Of a stretch of DNA of 64,000 bases, positions 37,751-47,275 are shown one piece after another (within the stretch, counting starts at the first letter, position 1; each line of letters opens with the position of its first letter). Location: contig NZ_UWFN01000181.1 of the NCBI RefSeq assembly GCF_900602065.1, positions 62,001 to 126,000 of the forward strand, read 5' to 3'. The position numbers and the translations under genes were made by a program. This stretch comes from Pseudomonas viridiflava (GTDB lineage: Bacteria > Pseudomonadota > Gammaproteobacteria > Pseudomonadales > Pseudomonadaceae). The notes beneath the pieces were generated by a model, which was not told the origin of the DNA, ran no database searches, and saw only the letters and a program-made list of their open reading frames with translations.

Positions 37751-40030
37751 ATGCTCAATACGCTGCGCAAGATCGTCCAGGAAGTTAACTCCGCCAAGGA
37801 TCTCAAGGCGGCGTTGGGGATTATTGTGTTACGCGTCAAAGAGGCCATGGGCAGCCAAGTCTGCTCGGTCTATTTGCTCGATCCCGAAAGTAATCGCTTC
37901 GTGCTGATGGCCACGGAGGGCTTGAACAAGCGCTCCATTGGCAAAGTCAGCATGGCGCCGAACGAAGGTCTGGTTGGCCTCGTCGGTACCCGTGAAGAAC
38001 CGTTGAACCTCGAAAACGCCGCTGATCACCCGCGTTATCGCTACTTTGCTGAAACCGGCGAAGAGCGCTATGCGTCGTTTCTGGGCGCGCCGATCATTCA
38101 CCATCGTCGTGTGGTGGGTGTACTGGTTATCCAGCAAAAGGAGCGTCGTCAGTTCGATGAAGGTGAAGAAGCCTTCCTCGTGACCATGAGCGCGCAGCTT
38201 GCCGGGGTTATCGCCCACGCTGAAGCCACTGGCTCGATCCGTGGTCTGGGGCGTCAGGGCAAAGGTATCCAGGAAGCCAAATTCGTTGGCGTAGCCGGTT
38301 CACCCGGTGCTGCGGTGGGCGTTGCGGTGGTCATGTTGCCGCCCGCCGACTTGGAAGTGGTGCCTGACAAGACGGTCACTGATATCGCGGCTGAGCTGGC
38401 GTTGTTTCAGACGGCTCTGGAGGGCGTGCGCAGCGACATGCGCGCACTGTCTGCCAAACTTGCGAACCAACTGCGCCCCGAAGAGAGAGCGCTGTTTGAC
38501 GTCTATCTGATGATGCTCGACGACGCCTCGCTGGGCAGCGAAGTGACCAATGTCATCAAGTCCGGTCAGTGGGCTCAGGGCGCATTGCGCTCGGTGGTCA
38601 ACGAGCACGTCAAACGTTTCGAATTGATGGACGACGCCTATCTGCGCGAGCGTGCCTCTGATGTCAAAGACCTGGGCCGTCGCTTGCTCGCGTACTTGCA
38701 AGAGGCGCGGCAACAGACGCTGGTGTATCCGGACAACACTATCCTTGTCAGTGAAGAGCTGACAGCCGCCATGCTGGGCGAAGTTCCGGAAGGCAAGCTG
38801 GCTGGTCTGATTTCGGTACTCGGCTCCGGCAACTCCCACGTAGCGATCCTGGCCCGAGCCATGGGTATTCCCACGGTCATGGGCGTGGTCGACCTGCCTT
38901 ATTCCAAGGTCGACGGCATCGAACTGATCGTCGACGGCTACCACGGTGAAGTCTTCACCAACCCCAGCGATGCCATGCGCAAGCAGTTCGCCAAGGTCGT
39001 TGAAGAAGAGCGCCAGCTGTCTCAAGGGCTGGACGCGCTGCGCGAGCTGCCTTGCGTAACACTGGACGGCCATCGCATGCCGCTGTGGGTCAACACCGGT
39101 TTGCTGGCTGACGTGGCTCGCGCCCAACAGCGCGGCGCGGAAGGTGTGGGTCTGTATCGCACTGAAGTGCCGTTCATGATCCAGCAGCGTTTTCCGAGCG
39201 AGAAAGAACAGCTGGCGATTTATCGCGAGCAACTGGCGGCCTTCCACCCGCTTCCAGTCACCATGCGCAGCCTTGATATCGGTGGCGACAAAGCTCTGTC
39301 TTACTTCCCGATCAAGGAAGAGAACCCGTTTTTGGGCTGGCGCGGTATTCGCGTCACCCTCGACCACCCGGAGATCTTCCTGGTGCAGACCCGCGCCATG
39401 CTCAAGGCCAGTGAAGGCTTGAACAACCTGCGGATTCTGCTGCCGATGATTTCCAGCACCCACGAGGTAGAGGAGGCTTTGCACCTGATCCACCGGGCGT
39501 GGGGCGAAGTGCGCGACGAAGGCACTGATGTACCGATGCCGCCAGTGGGCGTGATGATTGAAGTACCGGCTGCTGTCTATCAGACCCGCGATCTGGCGCG
39601 TCAGGTGGACTTCCTGTCGGTGGGCTCCAACGACCTGACTCAATACCTGCTGGCCGTGGACCGCAACAACCCGCGGGTTGCCGATCTCTACGACTACCTG
39701 CACCCGGCCGTGCTGCAAGCCCTGCAGAACGTGGTGCGTGATGCGCATGCCGAAGGCAAACCGGTGAGTATCTGTGGCGAAATGGCGGGGGATCCCGCTG
39801 CTGCGGTGCTGTTGATGGCGATGGGCTTCGACAGTCTGTCGATGAACGCCACCAACTTGCCGAAAGTGAAGTGGATGCTGCGTCAGATCCATCTGAGCAA
39901 GGCCAAGGAATTGCTCGCCCAGTTGATGACCAACGACAACCCGCAAGTCATCAGTAGCTCGCTGCAACTGGCGCTGAAAAACCTCGGGCTGTCGCGGATG
40001 ATCAATCCGGGGTCTGTGAAAGGGCATTAA
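37751..40030 (+). CDS. ptsP: Nitrogen PTS enzyme I, PtsP
   Basis: A 759-residue EI-Ntr. An N-terminal GAF domain (about 15-150) senses nitrogen signals. A PEP-utiliser swivel domain has the phospho-histidine H363 in GSGNSHVAILARAMG. The C-terminal TIM-barrel domain has GLYRTEVPFM and the catalytic CGEMAGDP. It starts the PEP to PtsO to PtsN phosphorelay. Directly follows rppH. A diverged fragment of a ptsP tail appears again at about 40270 within the tandem duplication described below. Confidence 0.95.
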   Translation: MLNTLRKIVQEVNSAKDLKAALGIIVLRVKEAMGSQVCSVYLLDPESNRFVLMATEGLNKRSIGKVSMAPNEGLVGLVGTREEPLNLENAADHPRYRYFAETGEERYASFLGAPIIHHRRVVGVLVIQQKERRQFDEGEEAFLVTMSAQLAGVIAHAEATGSIRGLGRQGKGIQEAKFVGVAGSPGAAVGVAVVMLPPADLEVVPDKTVTDIAAELALFQTALEGVRSDMRALSAKLANQLRPEERALFDVYLMMLDDASLGSEVTNVIKSGQWAQGALRSVVNEHVKRFELMDDAYLRERASDVKDLGRRLLAYLQEARQQTLVYPDNTILVSEELTAAMLGEVPEGKLAGLISVLGSGNSHVAILARAMGIPTVMGVVDLPYSKVDGIELIVDGYHGEVFTNPSDAMRKQFAKVVEEERQLSQGLDALRELPCVTLDGHRMPLWVNTGLLADVARAQQRGAEGVGLYRTEVPFMIQQRFPSEKEQLAIYREQLAAFHPLPVTMRSLDIGGDKALSYFPIKEENPFLGWRGIRVTLDHPEIFLVQTRAMLKASEGLNNLRILLPMISSTHEVEEALHLIHRAWGEVRDEGTDVPMPPVGVMIEVPAAVYQTRDLARQVDFLSVGSNDLTQYLLAVDRNNPRVADLYDYLHPAVLQALQNVVRDAHAEGKPVSICGEMAGDPAAAVLLMAMGFDSLSMNATNLPKVKWMLRQIHLSKAKELLAQLMTNDNPQVISSSLQLALKNLGLSRMINPGSVKGH

Positions 40031-40054
40031 TCCTTGGCTTGAAATGCTTTCTTC

Positions 40055-40146
40055 CTGTGGGAGCGGTGCTTGCCCGCGATTCAGGCGCCTCGGTGTATCC
40101 AGACATACCGAGTAATCTGCATCGCGGGCAAGCACCGCTCCCACAA
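40055..40146. repeat. REP doublet, family B (duplicate 1)
   Basis: Family B arms; spacer CGGTGTATCCAGACATACCG nearly the same as in the copies at 40305 and 43231. Confidence 0.92.
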
Positions 40147-40174
40147 GAGATCGGATTCCAACTGAAGAGCTGAA

Positions 40175-40266
40175 TTAAATCTGCAGCTCCACCTCACCCA
40201 ATCTCCCGCCATACGGCCCAAAACTGTATTCGACGAAGTGTTGGCTGCCGTCAGCATTGACGATCA
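40175..40266 (-). pseudogene. 3' fragment of an NRDE-family gene
   Basis: Encodes about the last 30 residues (VNADGSQHFVEYSFGPYGGR then LGEVELQI and stop) of the intact neighbour at 40425, with no start or upstream part. Compared with the intact gene, five of the eight base changes are silent and three are conservative (I/V, H/Y, N/S). It therefore looks like a piece of a functional allele from another lineage, not a decayed copy. Confidence 0.85.
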
Positions 40267-40304
40267 AGCTAAGTGCATTAGTACCTGGCTTGAAATGCTT
40301 TCCC

Positions 40305-40396
40305 CTGTGGGAGCGGTGCTTGCCCGCGATTCAGACGCCTCGGTGTATCCAGACATACCGAGTAATCTGCATCGCGGGCAAGCACCGCTCCCACAA
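40305..40396. repeat. REP doublet, family B (duplicate 2)
   Basis: Second copy of the REP at 40055, with essentially one base difference. Confidence 0.92.
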
Positions 40397-40424
40397 GAGA
40401 TCGGATTCCAACTGAAGAGCTGAA

Positions 40425-41171
40425 TTAAATCTGCAGCTCCACCTCACCCAATCGTCCGCCGTACGGCCCAAAATTGTGCTCGATGAAGTGTTGGCTGCCA
40501 TCAGCATTGACGATCAGCACAGTGCTGGCCCGGGTGTCGTAGTTTGGGCTGGCGATGAACAGGCTCGACAGCAGCTTTTCGGTCTCCAGACTGACGCCCG
40601 TATCAGGCAGCTCGGCGGTTGGTGCAGTGGTCGGGTCGCTCAATAAGGCCATGAGTGCCAGTGGATTCGGATCACCCAGTTGGGTGCTCAGTGCAGCTTT
40701 GGCCTTCTGAACTTTTGGCCAGGGCGTGTCGAGCCCTGCGTTGGACAGACCATAAACGCCTTCATCGAGCAGGCGTGCCTCCGGGTTTGAGCCGTCGAGG
40801 TAGTACAAATGCTCACGATCGCCCACCAGCAGATTGAAGCCTCCGTATTCATCCGACCTGTTGGCTACCTCGGCAAGATAATCTTCAATCGGAATATCGC
40901 TGGTCAAAAATTGAGCAACCAGTTCGCCTCGCGAGCGATGTCCCAGTGGCAAGCCTGGGTTGCGAATATTGGTCAGTGCCGCAAAACGCCCGTCTGCGGT
41001 GACGCCAAGCCAGGTTCCGCCCGCTTCAAGGTCACGGCCTGCATAGACGTGCGGTGCATCGGCCCACTGCGTGAGGGGTTGAGTCGGGCGAGCGTAGAAC
41101 TCGTCACGATTGGCCGCAACGATCAGCGGCTGTGCGTGAGAAGGGCGCCAGGCGAACACGATCAGACACAT
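40425..41171 (-). CDS. NRDE (TANGO2-like) family protein
   Basis: A 248-residue cytoplasmic protein named for its N-terminal NRDE: MCLIVFAWRPSHAQPLIVAA then NRDEFYARPTQPL. An Ntn-like N-terminal Cys2 is conserved in the family. GGTWLGVTADGRFAALTNIRNP follows. The eukaryotic relative TANGO2 is tied to heme or lipid handling; the bacterial role is unknown. AGGAG precedes the ATG. Convergent with ptsP; its 3' end is duplicated in part at 40175. Confidence 0.87.
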   Translation of the reverse strand: MCLIVFAWRPSHAQPLIVAANRDEFYARPTQPLTQWADAPHVYAGRDLEAGGTWLGVTADGRFAALTNIRNPGLPLGHRSRGELVAQFLTSDIPIEDYLAEVANRSDEYGGFNLLVGDREHLYYLDGSNPEARLLDEGVYGLSNAGLDTPWPKVQKAKAALSTQLGDPNPLALMALLSDPTTAPTAELPDTGVSLETEKLLSSLFIASPNYDTRASTVLIVNADGSQHFIEHNFGPYGGRLGEVELQI

Positions 41172-41373
41172 GCAGTACTCCTTTTTCAGCCACTCTACCC
41201 ATACATGAAGCTAGCATCCATCGCACGCCGCTAGAGCGTCGGGCGTTGCTCCGGTAACATGCCGGTCTCTTTTCGTCATGCCCGCTAAATAGCTGTTCAG
41301 CGCGGGTTTATGTTTCCTGCTTTAGTGTGTCTGGTTAAGTGCTCGCGAGAGCGTTCCCATTTAAGGAGTTGCA

Positions 41374-42186
41374 ATGCTGCCTTACCCGCAGATTGACCCG
41401 GTGGCGGTGGCCATCGGCCCGCTGCAAATACACTGGTACGGTTTGATGTACCTGGTCGGTATCGGCGGCGCGTGGCTGCTGGCATCGCGACGCTTGAACA
41501 GCTTTGATCCGACCTGGACCAAAGAAAAGCTCTCCGACATGATTTTCTGGCTGGCCATGGGCGTGATCGTCGGTGGGCGGCTGGGCTATGTGTTGTTCTA
41601 CGATCTGCCCGCGTATATCGCCAATCCACTGTTGATCTTCGAAGTCTGGAAGGGCGGCATGGCGTTCCACGGCGGTTTCGTCGGCGTGATGATCGCGGCG
41701 TGGTGGTTCGGCCGCCGCAATGGCAAGTCGTTCTTCGAACTCATGGATTTCGTCGCACCCATGGTGCCGATTGGTCTGGGGGCCGGTCGTATCGGCAACT
41801 TCATCAATGCCGAGCTGTGGGGCAAGCCGACCGATTTGCCGTGGGCAATGGTCTTCCCGCCATTCAGCGATCCGGCGCAATTGCCGCGTCATCCTTCGCA
41901 GCTGTATCAGTTCGCACTTGAAGGTGTCGCGCTGTTCATCATCCTCTGGCTGTTTTCTCGCAAGCCTCGTCCGACGATGGCTATTTCCGGCATGTTCGCC
42001 CTGTTCTACGGGCTGTTCCGGTTCATCGTAGAGTTCGTACGCATGCCCGACGCGCAATTGGGTTATCTGGCGTGGGGCTGGGTCACCATGGGGCAGATCC
42101 TCAGCCTGCCGATGATCATCGCCGGTGCTGTCCTGATCTGGCTGGCTTACAACCGCGCCCCCGCTGGCAAGAACGCGGCGGTCTAA
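41374..42186 (+). CDS. lgt: Prolipoprotein diacylglyceryl transferase
   Basis: A 270-residue inner-membrane enzyme that attaches diacylglycerol to the lipobox cysteine of lipoproteins. Around seven hydrophobic segments; hallmark HGGFVG (in [13 protein letters not shown]) and the signature [23 protein letters not shown] precedes the ATG. thyA follows after 52 bases, a widely conserved pair. Confidence 0.95.
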   Translation: MLPYPQIDPVAVAIGPLQIHWYGLMYLVGIGGAWLLASRRLNSFDPTWTKEKLSDMIFWLAMGVIVGGRLGYVLFYDLPAYIANPLLIFEVWKGGMAFHGGFVGVMIAAWWFGRRNGKSFFELMDFVAPMVPIGLGAGRIGNFINAELWGKPTDLPWAMVFPPFSDPAQLPRHPSQLYQFALEGVALFIILWLFSRKPRPTMAISGMFALFYGLFRFIVEFVRMPDAQLGYLAWGWVTMGQILSLPMIIAGAVLIWLAYNRAPAGKNAAV

Positions 42187-42194
42187 CACCGAAA

Positions 42195-42216
42195 CGCCGG
42201 GCGAGCCTGCCCGGCG
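42195..42216 (+). other. GC-rich hairpin between lgt and thyA
   Basis: CGCCGGGC, GAGCCT loop, GCCCGGCG, with no T run. Possibly an mRNA-stabilising or attenuating hairpin within the lgt-thyA operon. Confidence 0.5.
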
Positions 42217-42238
42217 GATTCACCGAAGCAGGTAATTT

Positions 42239-43210
42239 ATGAAGCAATATCTGGATCTGGTCGCCCACGTCATCAAGAACGGCACGTTGCAGGCCAACCG
42301 CACCGGTGTGAAAACCATCAGTTTTCCCGGCGCGATGCTGCGTTACGACCTCAAGGAAGGCTTCCCGGCGATTACTACCCGGCGGATGGCCTTCAAGTCG
42401 GCCATCGGCGAAATGGTTGGCTTCCTGCGCGGCGTGAACAATGCGGCTGAGTTTCGCGAGCTGGGCTGCAAGGTCTGGGACCAGAACGCCAACGAAAACG
42501 CTCAATGGCTGGACAACCCGTTCCGCAAGGGCGAAGACGATCTGGGCGAAATCTACGGCGTGCAATGGCGCAAGTGGCCCGCCTACAAGCGCATTGACCT
42601 GAACAATCCGAAAGCCATCGAACTCGCGATCAGCCAGGGCTACCAGCAGATCGCCCAGTCCGAAGAAGACGGTCAGCCTTACGTGGTCCTGTACAAGGCC
42701 ATCGATCAGATTCGCCAGTGTGTCGACACCATCATCAAGGACCCGGGCAGCCGTCGTATTCTGTTCCACGGCTGGAACTGCGCGCAGCTGGACGAGATGG
42801 CTTTGCCGCCTTGCCACCTGCTGTATCAGTTCCACCCGAATCAAGAAACCAAAGAAATCTCCCTGACGCTGTACATCCGCTCCAACGATCTGGGACTCGG
42901 CACGCCGTTCAATCTGACTGAGGGCGCGGCGCTGTTGAGCCTGATCGGCCGTCTGACGGGCTACACGCCGCGCTGGTTCACGTATTTCATCGGCGACGCC
43001 CATGTCTACGAAAACCACCTGGACATGCTCAACGAGCAGCTCAAGCGCGAGCCGTATCCGATGCCTAAACTGGTGATTTCCGATCGTGTGCCGGAGTTTG
43101 CCAAGACCGGTGTGTATCAACCGGAATGGCTGGAGCAGATCGAGCCTTCAGACTTCTCGCTGGAAGGTTACGAGCATCACCCGGCGATGACTGCGCCGAT
43201 GGCGGTTTAG
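42239..43210 (+). CDS. thyA: Thymidylate synthase ThyA
   Basis: A 323-residue enzyme that methylates dUMP to dTMP with methylene-tetrahydrofolate. The nucleophile is C192 in [12 protein letters not shown]; the dUMP site includes RRILFHGWN and the C-terminal MTAPMAV. It is longer than the 264-residue E. coli enzyme through an internal insertion (about 95-150), which is usual in fluorescent pseudomonads. It has an AGCAGG-type ribosome binding site. Confidence 0.95.
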   Translation: MKQYLDLVAHVIKNGTLQANRTGVKTISFPGAMLRYDLKEGFPAITTRRMAFKSAIGEMVGFLRGVNNAAEFRELGCKVWDQNANENAQWLDNPFRKGEDDLGEIYGVQWRKWPAYKRIDLNNPKAIELAISQGYQQIAQSEEDGQPYVVLYKAIDQIRQCVDTIIKDPGSRRILFHGWNCAQLDEMALPPCHLLYQFHPNQETKEISLTLYIRSNDLGLGTPFNLTEGAALLSLIGRLTGYTPRWFTYFIGDAHVYENHLDMLNEQLKREPYPMPKLVISDRVPEFAKTGVYQPEWLEQIEPSDFSLEGYEHHPAMTAPMAV

Positions 43211-43230
43211 AACATTGCTTTGATGCTTTT

Positions 43231-43321
43231 ATGTGGGAGCGGTGCTTGCCCGCGATTCAGGCACCTCGGTGTATCAGACATACCGAGTAATCTGCATCGC
43301 GAGCAAGCTCTGCTCCCACAG
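43231..43321. repeat. REP doublet, family B
   Basis: Family B doublet whose spacer (CGGTGTATCAGACATACCG) matches those of the two REPs beside ptsP; the right arm has changed toward family D (GCGAGCAAGCTC). Confidence 0.9.
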
Positions 43322-43347
43322 GGAATGTGTCAGGCCGTTCTATCGCA

Positions 43348-43794
43348 TTAATGCCCATGACTCCTGCCCACATGTGAATGCTCCACATCAGCGGTCACCA
43401 CGCTACCGCTGATTTCCAGTCGATCCAGAATCCCGCAATGATCCGGGGCGCCGTCGCTGCAGCGTTGGCGCAGGTCCAGTAGCTGTGTCTGCAAGGCTTG
43501 CAGGCTGGCGATACGGTCGTTGACGTGCTGGATGTGTTCATCAATCAGCGCATTGACACTCACGCACTGATCTTGCGGGCTGTCGCGCAAGTTGAGCAGG
43601 CTGCGGATTTCTTCGAGGGTCATGTCCAGGCTGCGGCAGTTACGAATGAACGTCAGCCGTTCTACGTGGGCCTGAGTGTACAGCCGATAATTGCCATCAC
43701 TACGCGCCGGTGCCGGGAGCAGCCCCTCGCGCTCGTAGTAACGGATGGTTTCCACCTGCGCATCAGTCAGTTTTGCCAGCTCGCCAATCTTCAT
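43348..43794 (-). CDS. cadR: MerR-family cadmium-responsive regulator CadR
   Basis: A 148-residue MerR protein: winged helix (MKIGELAKLTDAQVETIRYY), coiled-coil dimer helix, and metal-binding cysteines at QCVSVN, RCSDGAPDHCG. The His-rich tail EHSHVGRSHGH is typical of CadR. The start is at 43794 (MKIGEL); the frame is open further upstream into the promoter. Divergent from cadA with a textbook MerR promoter between. Responds to Cd(II), probably also Zn or Hg. Confidence 0.93.
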   Translation of the reverse strand: MKIGELAKLTDAQVETIRYYEREGLLPAPARSDGNYRLYTQAHVERLTFIRNCRSLDMTLEEIRSLLNLRDSPQDQCVSVNALIDEHIQHVNDRIASLQALQTQLLDLRQRCSDGAPDHCGILDRLEISGSVVTADVEHSHVGRSHGH

Positions 43795-43817
43795 CGTCGT
43801 CGATCCTGTTTCAGTGC

Positions 43818-43848
43818 TTGACCCTATAGTGGCTACAGGGTGTTCACT
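43818..43848 (+). promoter_or_regulatory. MerR-type cadA promoter with CadR operator
   Basis: -35 TTGACC and -10 TTCACT are separated by 19 bases, the overlong spacing that MerR regulators correct. The spacer contains the dyad ACCCTATAG...CTACAGGGT (43821-43841). The cadA ATG lies 30 bases downstream. Confidence 0.9.
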
Positions 43849-43877
43849 TGGCAACAAGCACGTTAAAGGACCGGACC

Positions 43878-46139
43878 ATGAGCCAGTTGACCCCCGTTCA
43901 AGGCAAGCACGAGCACGCAGAGCACGTCCATTCACAGCACGATCATCAGGCTAAAAACCACGATCATGCCGCACACGCGCACAGCTGCTGTTCGTCGAAG
44001 GCTGCACCTGCGGTGGTTTCATTCACCGATGCGCCTGCATCCGGCGCACAACTGAGCACATTCCGTATCGAGCAAATGGATTGCCCTACGGAGCAGACGC
44101 TCATCCAGAACAAGCTGGGCAAACTGGCGGGCGTGCAAAAGCTTGAGTTCAACCTGATCAATCGTATGCTTGGCGTCTGGCATGAACTGCCGTCCACTGA
44201 TCCCATTCGGGATGCCATTGCTTCACTGGGCATGCAGGCCGAACCGGTTGAAGAGGGGGCAGAGGCAACCCCTGCTCCAGTCGTGAAAAAAGCCTGGTGG
44301 CCACTGGCGCTGTCTGGCGTCACCGCGCTGGCCGCTGAAGTCATCCACTTCGGTTCATTCGCGTCGGATTGGGTCGTGGCCATTGTGGCTCTGGTTTCCA
44401 TCCTCAGCGGCGGGCTGGGTACTTACAAAAAAGGCTGGATCGCGCTCAAGAACCTCAACCTGAACATCAATGCGTTGATGAGCATCGCCGTGACCGGTGC
44501 GGTGTTGATTGGGCAATGGCCTGAAGCCGCGATGGTGATGTTCCTGTTCACGGTTGCTGAGCTGATTGAAGCCAAGTCCCTGGACCGCGCGCGCAATGCC
44601 ATCAGCGGCTTGATGCAGTTGACGCCGGAATTGGCGACGGTGAAGCAGGCGGACGGTCAATGGCTGGAACTGGAAGCGAAAAACATCGAATTAGGCGCCA
44701 TCGTCCGGGTTAAGCCGGGTGAGCGCGTTGCTTTGGATGGCGAGGTGGTAGCAGGTAATTCGACGATTGATCAGGCGCCGATTACCGGTGAAAGCCTGCC
44801 GATTGAGAAAACCATCGGCGATAAAGTCTTTGCCGGGACCATTAACCAGTCCGGCTCGCTCGAATATCGCGTCACTGCGGCGGCGAATAACTCGACGCTG
44901 GCGCGGATCATTCATGCGGTGGAGGCGGCTCAGGGTTCTCGGGCGCCGACTCAGCGTTTCGTTGACAGCTTCTCGCGCATCTACACCCCGGCAGTGTTCA
45001 TCTTCGCCCTCGCCGTGGCAATCATCCCGCCGCTGTTCATGGGCGCGGCCTGGTTCGACTGGATCTACCGTGCGCTGGTCTTGTTGGTTGTAGCCTGCCC
45101 TTGTGCGCTGGTGATCTCCACGCCGGTGACCATTGTCAGCGGGCTGGCGGCTGCGGCGCGCAGAGGCATTTTGATCAAGGGCGGCGTGTACCTGGAAATG
45201 GGCCACAAGCTTGATTACCTGGCCCTGGACAAGACCGGCACAATTACCCACGGCAAGCCGGTGCAGACCGATTTCGTGTTGCTTGAGTCCACCGCTGCGG
45301 ATCTGGTTGCCGGTGTGGCGGCGAGTCTGGCGGGGCGCTCTGATCACCCGGTTTCCCAAGCGATTGCCAAGGCGGCCGAGCACAACGTTAACGCCCATGA
45401 AGTCACCGCGTTCGAAGCGTTGGCCGGGCGCGGCGTGCGCGGCGAGATCAATGGCGAGCTTTACCACTTGGGTAACCATCGTCTGGTAGAAGAATTGGGT
45501 CTTTGCTCACCCCAGTTGGAAGCGCAACTGGATGCGCTGGAGCAGCAGGGCAAAAGCGTTGTGCTGCTTCTGGATAAATCAGGTCCGTTGGCGTTGTTTG
45601 CGGTGGCCGATACGGTCAAGGAGACCAGCTGCGAAGCGATCCAGCAACTGCATGATCTGGGCGTCAAAACCCTGATGCTCACCGGCGACAACCCGCACAC
45701 CGCCAAGGCGATTGCCGAGCAGGTGGGCATTGATTCAGCTCAGGGCAACCTGATGCCCGGCGACAAGCTGGAGGCTATCGAAGCGTTGTATGCCAAAGGG
45801 CATCGCGTCGGCATGGTCGGCGACGGCATTAACGACGCACCCGCGTTGGCGCGCTCCGAGATTGGTTTCGCCATGGCTGCGGCGGGTACGGATACAGCGA
45901 TTGAGACAGCAGATGTCGCTCTGATGGACGACGATCTGCGCAAGATCCCGGCATTTATTCAGCTGTCGCGCAAGACTTCGGCGGTGCTCAAGCAAAACAT
46001 CTTCCTTGCATTGTTCATCAAAGCGATCTTCCTTGCGATGACTTTTGCAGGTATGGCAACCATGTGGATGGCGGTGTTCGCTGACATGGGCGTGAGCTTG
46101 TTGGTGGTGTTCAATGGGTTGCGGTTGTTGAAGAAGTAA
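43878..46139 (+). CDS. cadA: P1B-type Cd/Zn/Pb-exporting ATPase CadA
   Basis: A 753-residue heavy-metal pump in the inner membrane. The N-terminus is very His-rich (HEHAEHVHSQHDHQAKNHDH) and is followed by a heavy-metal domain that reads MDCPTEQ, with only one cysteine of the usual CxxC. The membrane ion site is CPC (VVACPCALVIS); TGES, DKTGT (LALDKTGTITH) and GDGIND are intact. AGGA precedes the ATG at 43878. Controlled by divergent cadR. Confidence 0.94.
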   Translation: MSQLTPVQGKHEHAEHVHSQHDHQAKNHDHAAHAHSCCSSKAAPAVVSFTDAPASGAQLSTFRIEQMDCPTEQTLIQNKLGKLAGVQKLEFNLINRMLGVWHELPSTDPIRDAIASLGMQAEPVEEGAEATPAPVVKKAWWPLALSGVTALAAEVIHFGSFASDWVVAIVALVSILSGGLGTYKKGWIALKNLNLNINALMSIAVTGAVLIGQWPEAAMVMFLFTVAELIEAKSLDRARNAISGLMQLTPELATVKQADGQWLELEAKNIELGAIVRVKPGERVALDGEVVAGNSTIDQAPITGESLPIEKTIGDKVFAGTINQSGSLEYRVTAAANNSTLARIIHAVEAAQGSRAPTQRFVDSFSRIYTPAVFIFALAVAIIPPLFMGAAWFDWIYRALVLLVVACPCALVISTPVTIVSGLAAAARRGILIKGGVYLEMGHKLDYLALDKTGTITHGKPVQTDFVLLESTAADLVAGVAASLAGRSDHPVSQAIAKAAEHNVNAHEVTAFEALAGRGVRGEINGELYHLGNHRLVEELGLCSPQLEAQLDALEQQGKSVVLLLDKSGPLALFAVADTVKETSCEAIQQLHDLGVKTLMLTGDNPHTAKAIAEQVGIDSAQGNLMPGDKLEAIEALYAKGHRVGMVGDGINDAPALARSEIGFAMAAAGTDTAIETADVALMDDDLRKIPAFIQLSRKTSAVLKQNIFLALFIKAIFLAMTFAGMATMWMAVFADMGVSLLVVFNGLRLLKK

Positions 46140-46176
46140 CTGGCTAAGTTGTCAATTCAGGATGCATACGCAGAAC

Positions 46177-46272
46177 CTGTGGGAGCGAATTCATTCGCGA
46201 AAGCGGCTGTGCAGACGATAGATTTCTATTGAATGTACCGACCTCTTCGCGAATGAATTCGCTCCCACAGGG
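46177..46272. repeat. REP doublet, family C
   Basis: Family C doublet between convergent cadA and hutG. Confidence 0.92.
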
Positions 46273-46284
46273 TTCTATGTCCTC

Positions 46285-47088
46285 CTATCTGCCGTGCTTT
46301 TCCTGCCCCCACTTAATCATCTCTTCAACCAGTTGCCTCAACACCGCCCGCGTCGGCTCGGCCAGATCTGGCCGATAGTGGAACGGCACGAACTCGTCCA
46401 TGTACGTCGCCTGCACCAGTTCCAGTTGTACGGCGTGGATGTTGTTGGCCGGGTCACCGTAGTGGCGGGTGATGTGGCCGCCTTTGAAGCGACCGTTCAG
46501 TACGTGGCTGTAATCTCCGGCTTTAGCGCAGGTGGCTTCCAGAAGCTTGGCTAACTCATCATCGCAGCTGGCGCCGTTGAAGGTGCCCAGGTTGAAGTCC
46601 GGCAAGCGGCCTTCGAACAGATGTGGGATGTGTCCGCGAATCGAGTGGGCATCAAACAACAGGGCATAGCCGAATTCATCTCGCAGGCGCGCCAGCTCTT
46701 GCTCAAGCGTCTGGTGGTACGGCGTCCAGATCTGCTTCAGATAAGTCGCCCGCTCTTCAGCGCTCGGTGCCAGACCGTCTTTGAACAGCGGCACACCGTC
46801 GAACAGGATCGAGGGGAACAACCCTGTCGTCGCCCCGGCATACAGCGGTTTGTCATCCGAGGGACGATTCAGGTCGATCACAAAACGCGAATACTCGGCC
46901 GCCAAGGTGCTGGCACCCAGCTCTGCGGCGAAATCGTAAAGATGCGGGATGTGCCAGTCGGTGTCTGGCAGGCTCAGCGCTTCATCCACCAGACCCGCCT
47001 CGACCGCAGGCGTCAGGCGCAACCCGGCGTGGGGCATGCTGATCAGCAGCGGCACCCGGCCGCGAGAAAATTTCAGAACGTTGTCCAT
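46285..47088 (-). CDS. hutG: N-formylglutamate deformylase HutG
   Basis: A 267-residue hydrolase that converts N-formylglutamate to glutamate and formate, the last step of the five-step histidine route; the partner deiminase HutF is at 61850. Motifs: ISMPHAGL, YSRFVIDLNRP, DAHSIRG and the metal-binding HITRHYGDP. AAGGAG precedes the ATG. It is the last gene of the hut operon on the minus strand. Confidence 0.93.
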   Translation of the reverse strand: MDNVLKFSRGRVPLLISMPHAGLRLTPAVEAGLVDEALSLPDTDWHIPHLYDFAAELGASTLAAEYSRFVIDLNRPSDDKPLYAGATTGLFPSILFDGVPLFKDGLAPSAEERATYLKQIWTPYHQTLEQELARLRDEFGYALLFDAHSIRGHIPHLFEGRLPDFNLGTFNGASCDDELAKLLEATCAKAGDYSHVLNGRFKGGHITRHYGDPANNIHAVQLELVQATYMDEFVPFHYRPDLAEPTRAVLRQLVEEMIKWGQEKHGR

Positions 47089-47174
47089 GAATATCTCCTT
47101 TTCAAATATGAACCTGATGATGTAAGCGCCGCCCCTGTGTCACTGACAACGCTTTGTCGCGCAGCACCCGGGAT

Positions 47175-47266
47175 CTGTTGGAGCGAGGCTTGCCCGCGAA
47201 GCAGCCGACCAGGTGTATCAGGCTAACTGCGTAATCGTTTTTCGCGGGCAAGCCTCGCTCCAACAG
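47175..47266. repeat. REP doublet, family D-like
   Basis: Arms GTTGGAGCGAGGCTTGCCCG and complement. The T/A outer change is compensated in both arms. Between hutI and hutG within the operon. Confidence 0.88.
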
Positions 47267-47275
47267 AAAACCCGG

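Larger units (their letters stand above)
40033..40282. repeat. First unit of a ~250-bp tandem duplication
   Basis: This unit repeats at 40283-40516 and beyond. Each contains the bases after the ptsP stop, a family B REP and the 3' end of the NRDE gene. REP and flank (40055-40200 versus 40305-40450) are almost identical; the gene fragment differs at about 8 of 66 sites. Confidence 0.9.

Noticed and set aside
38300-40144. 614-codon open frame antisense to ptsP
   Set aside because: No start site or domains; begins within a REP; ptsP is unmistakable on the other strand.
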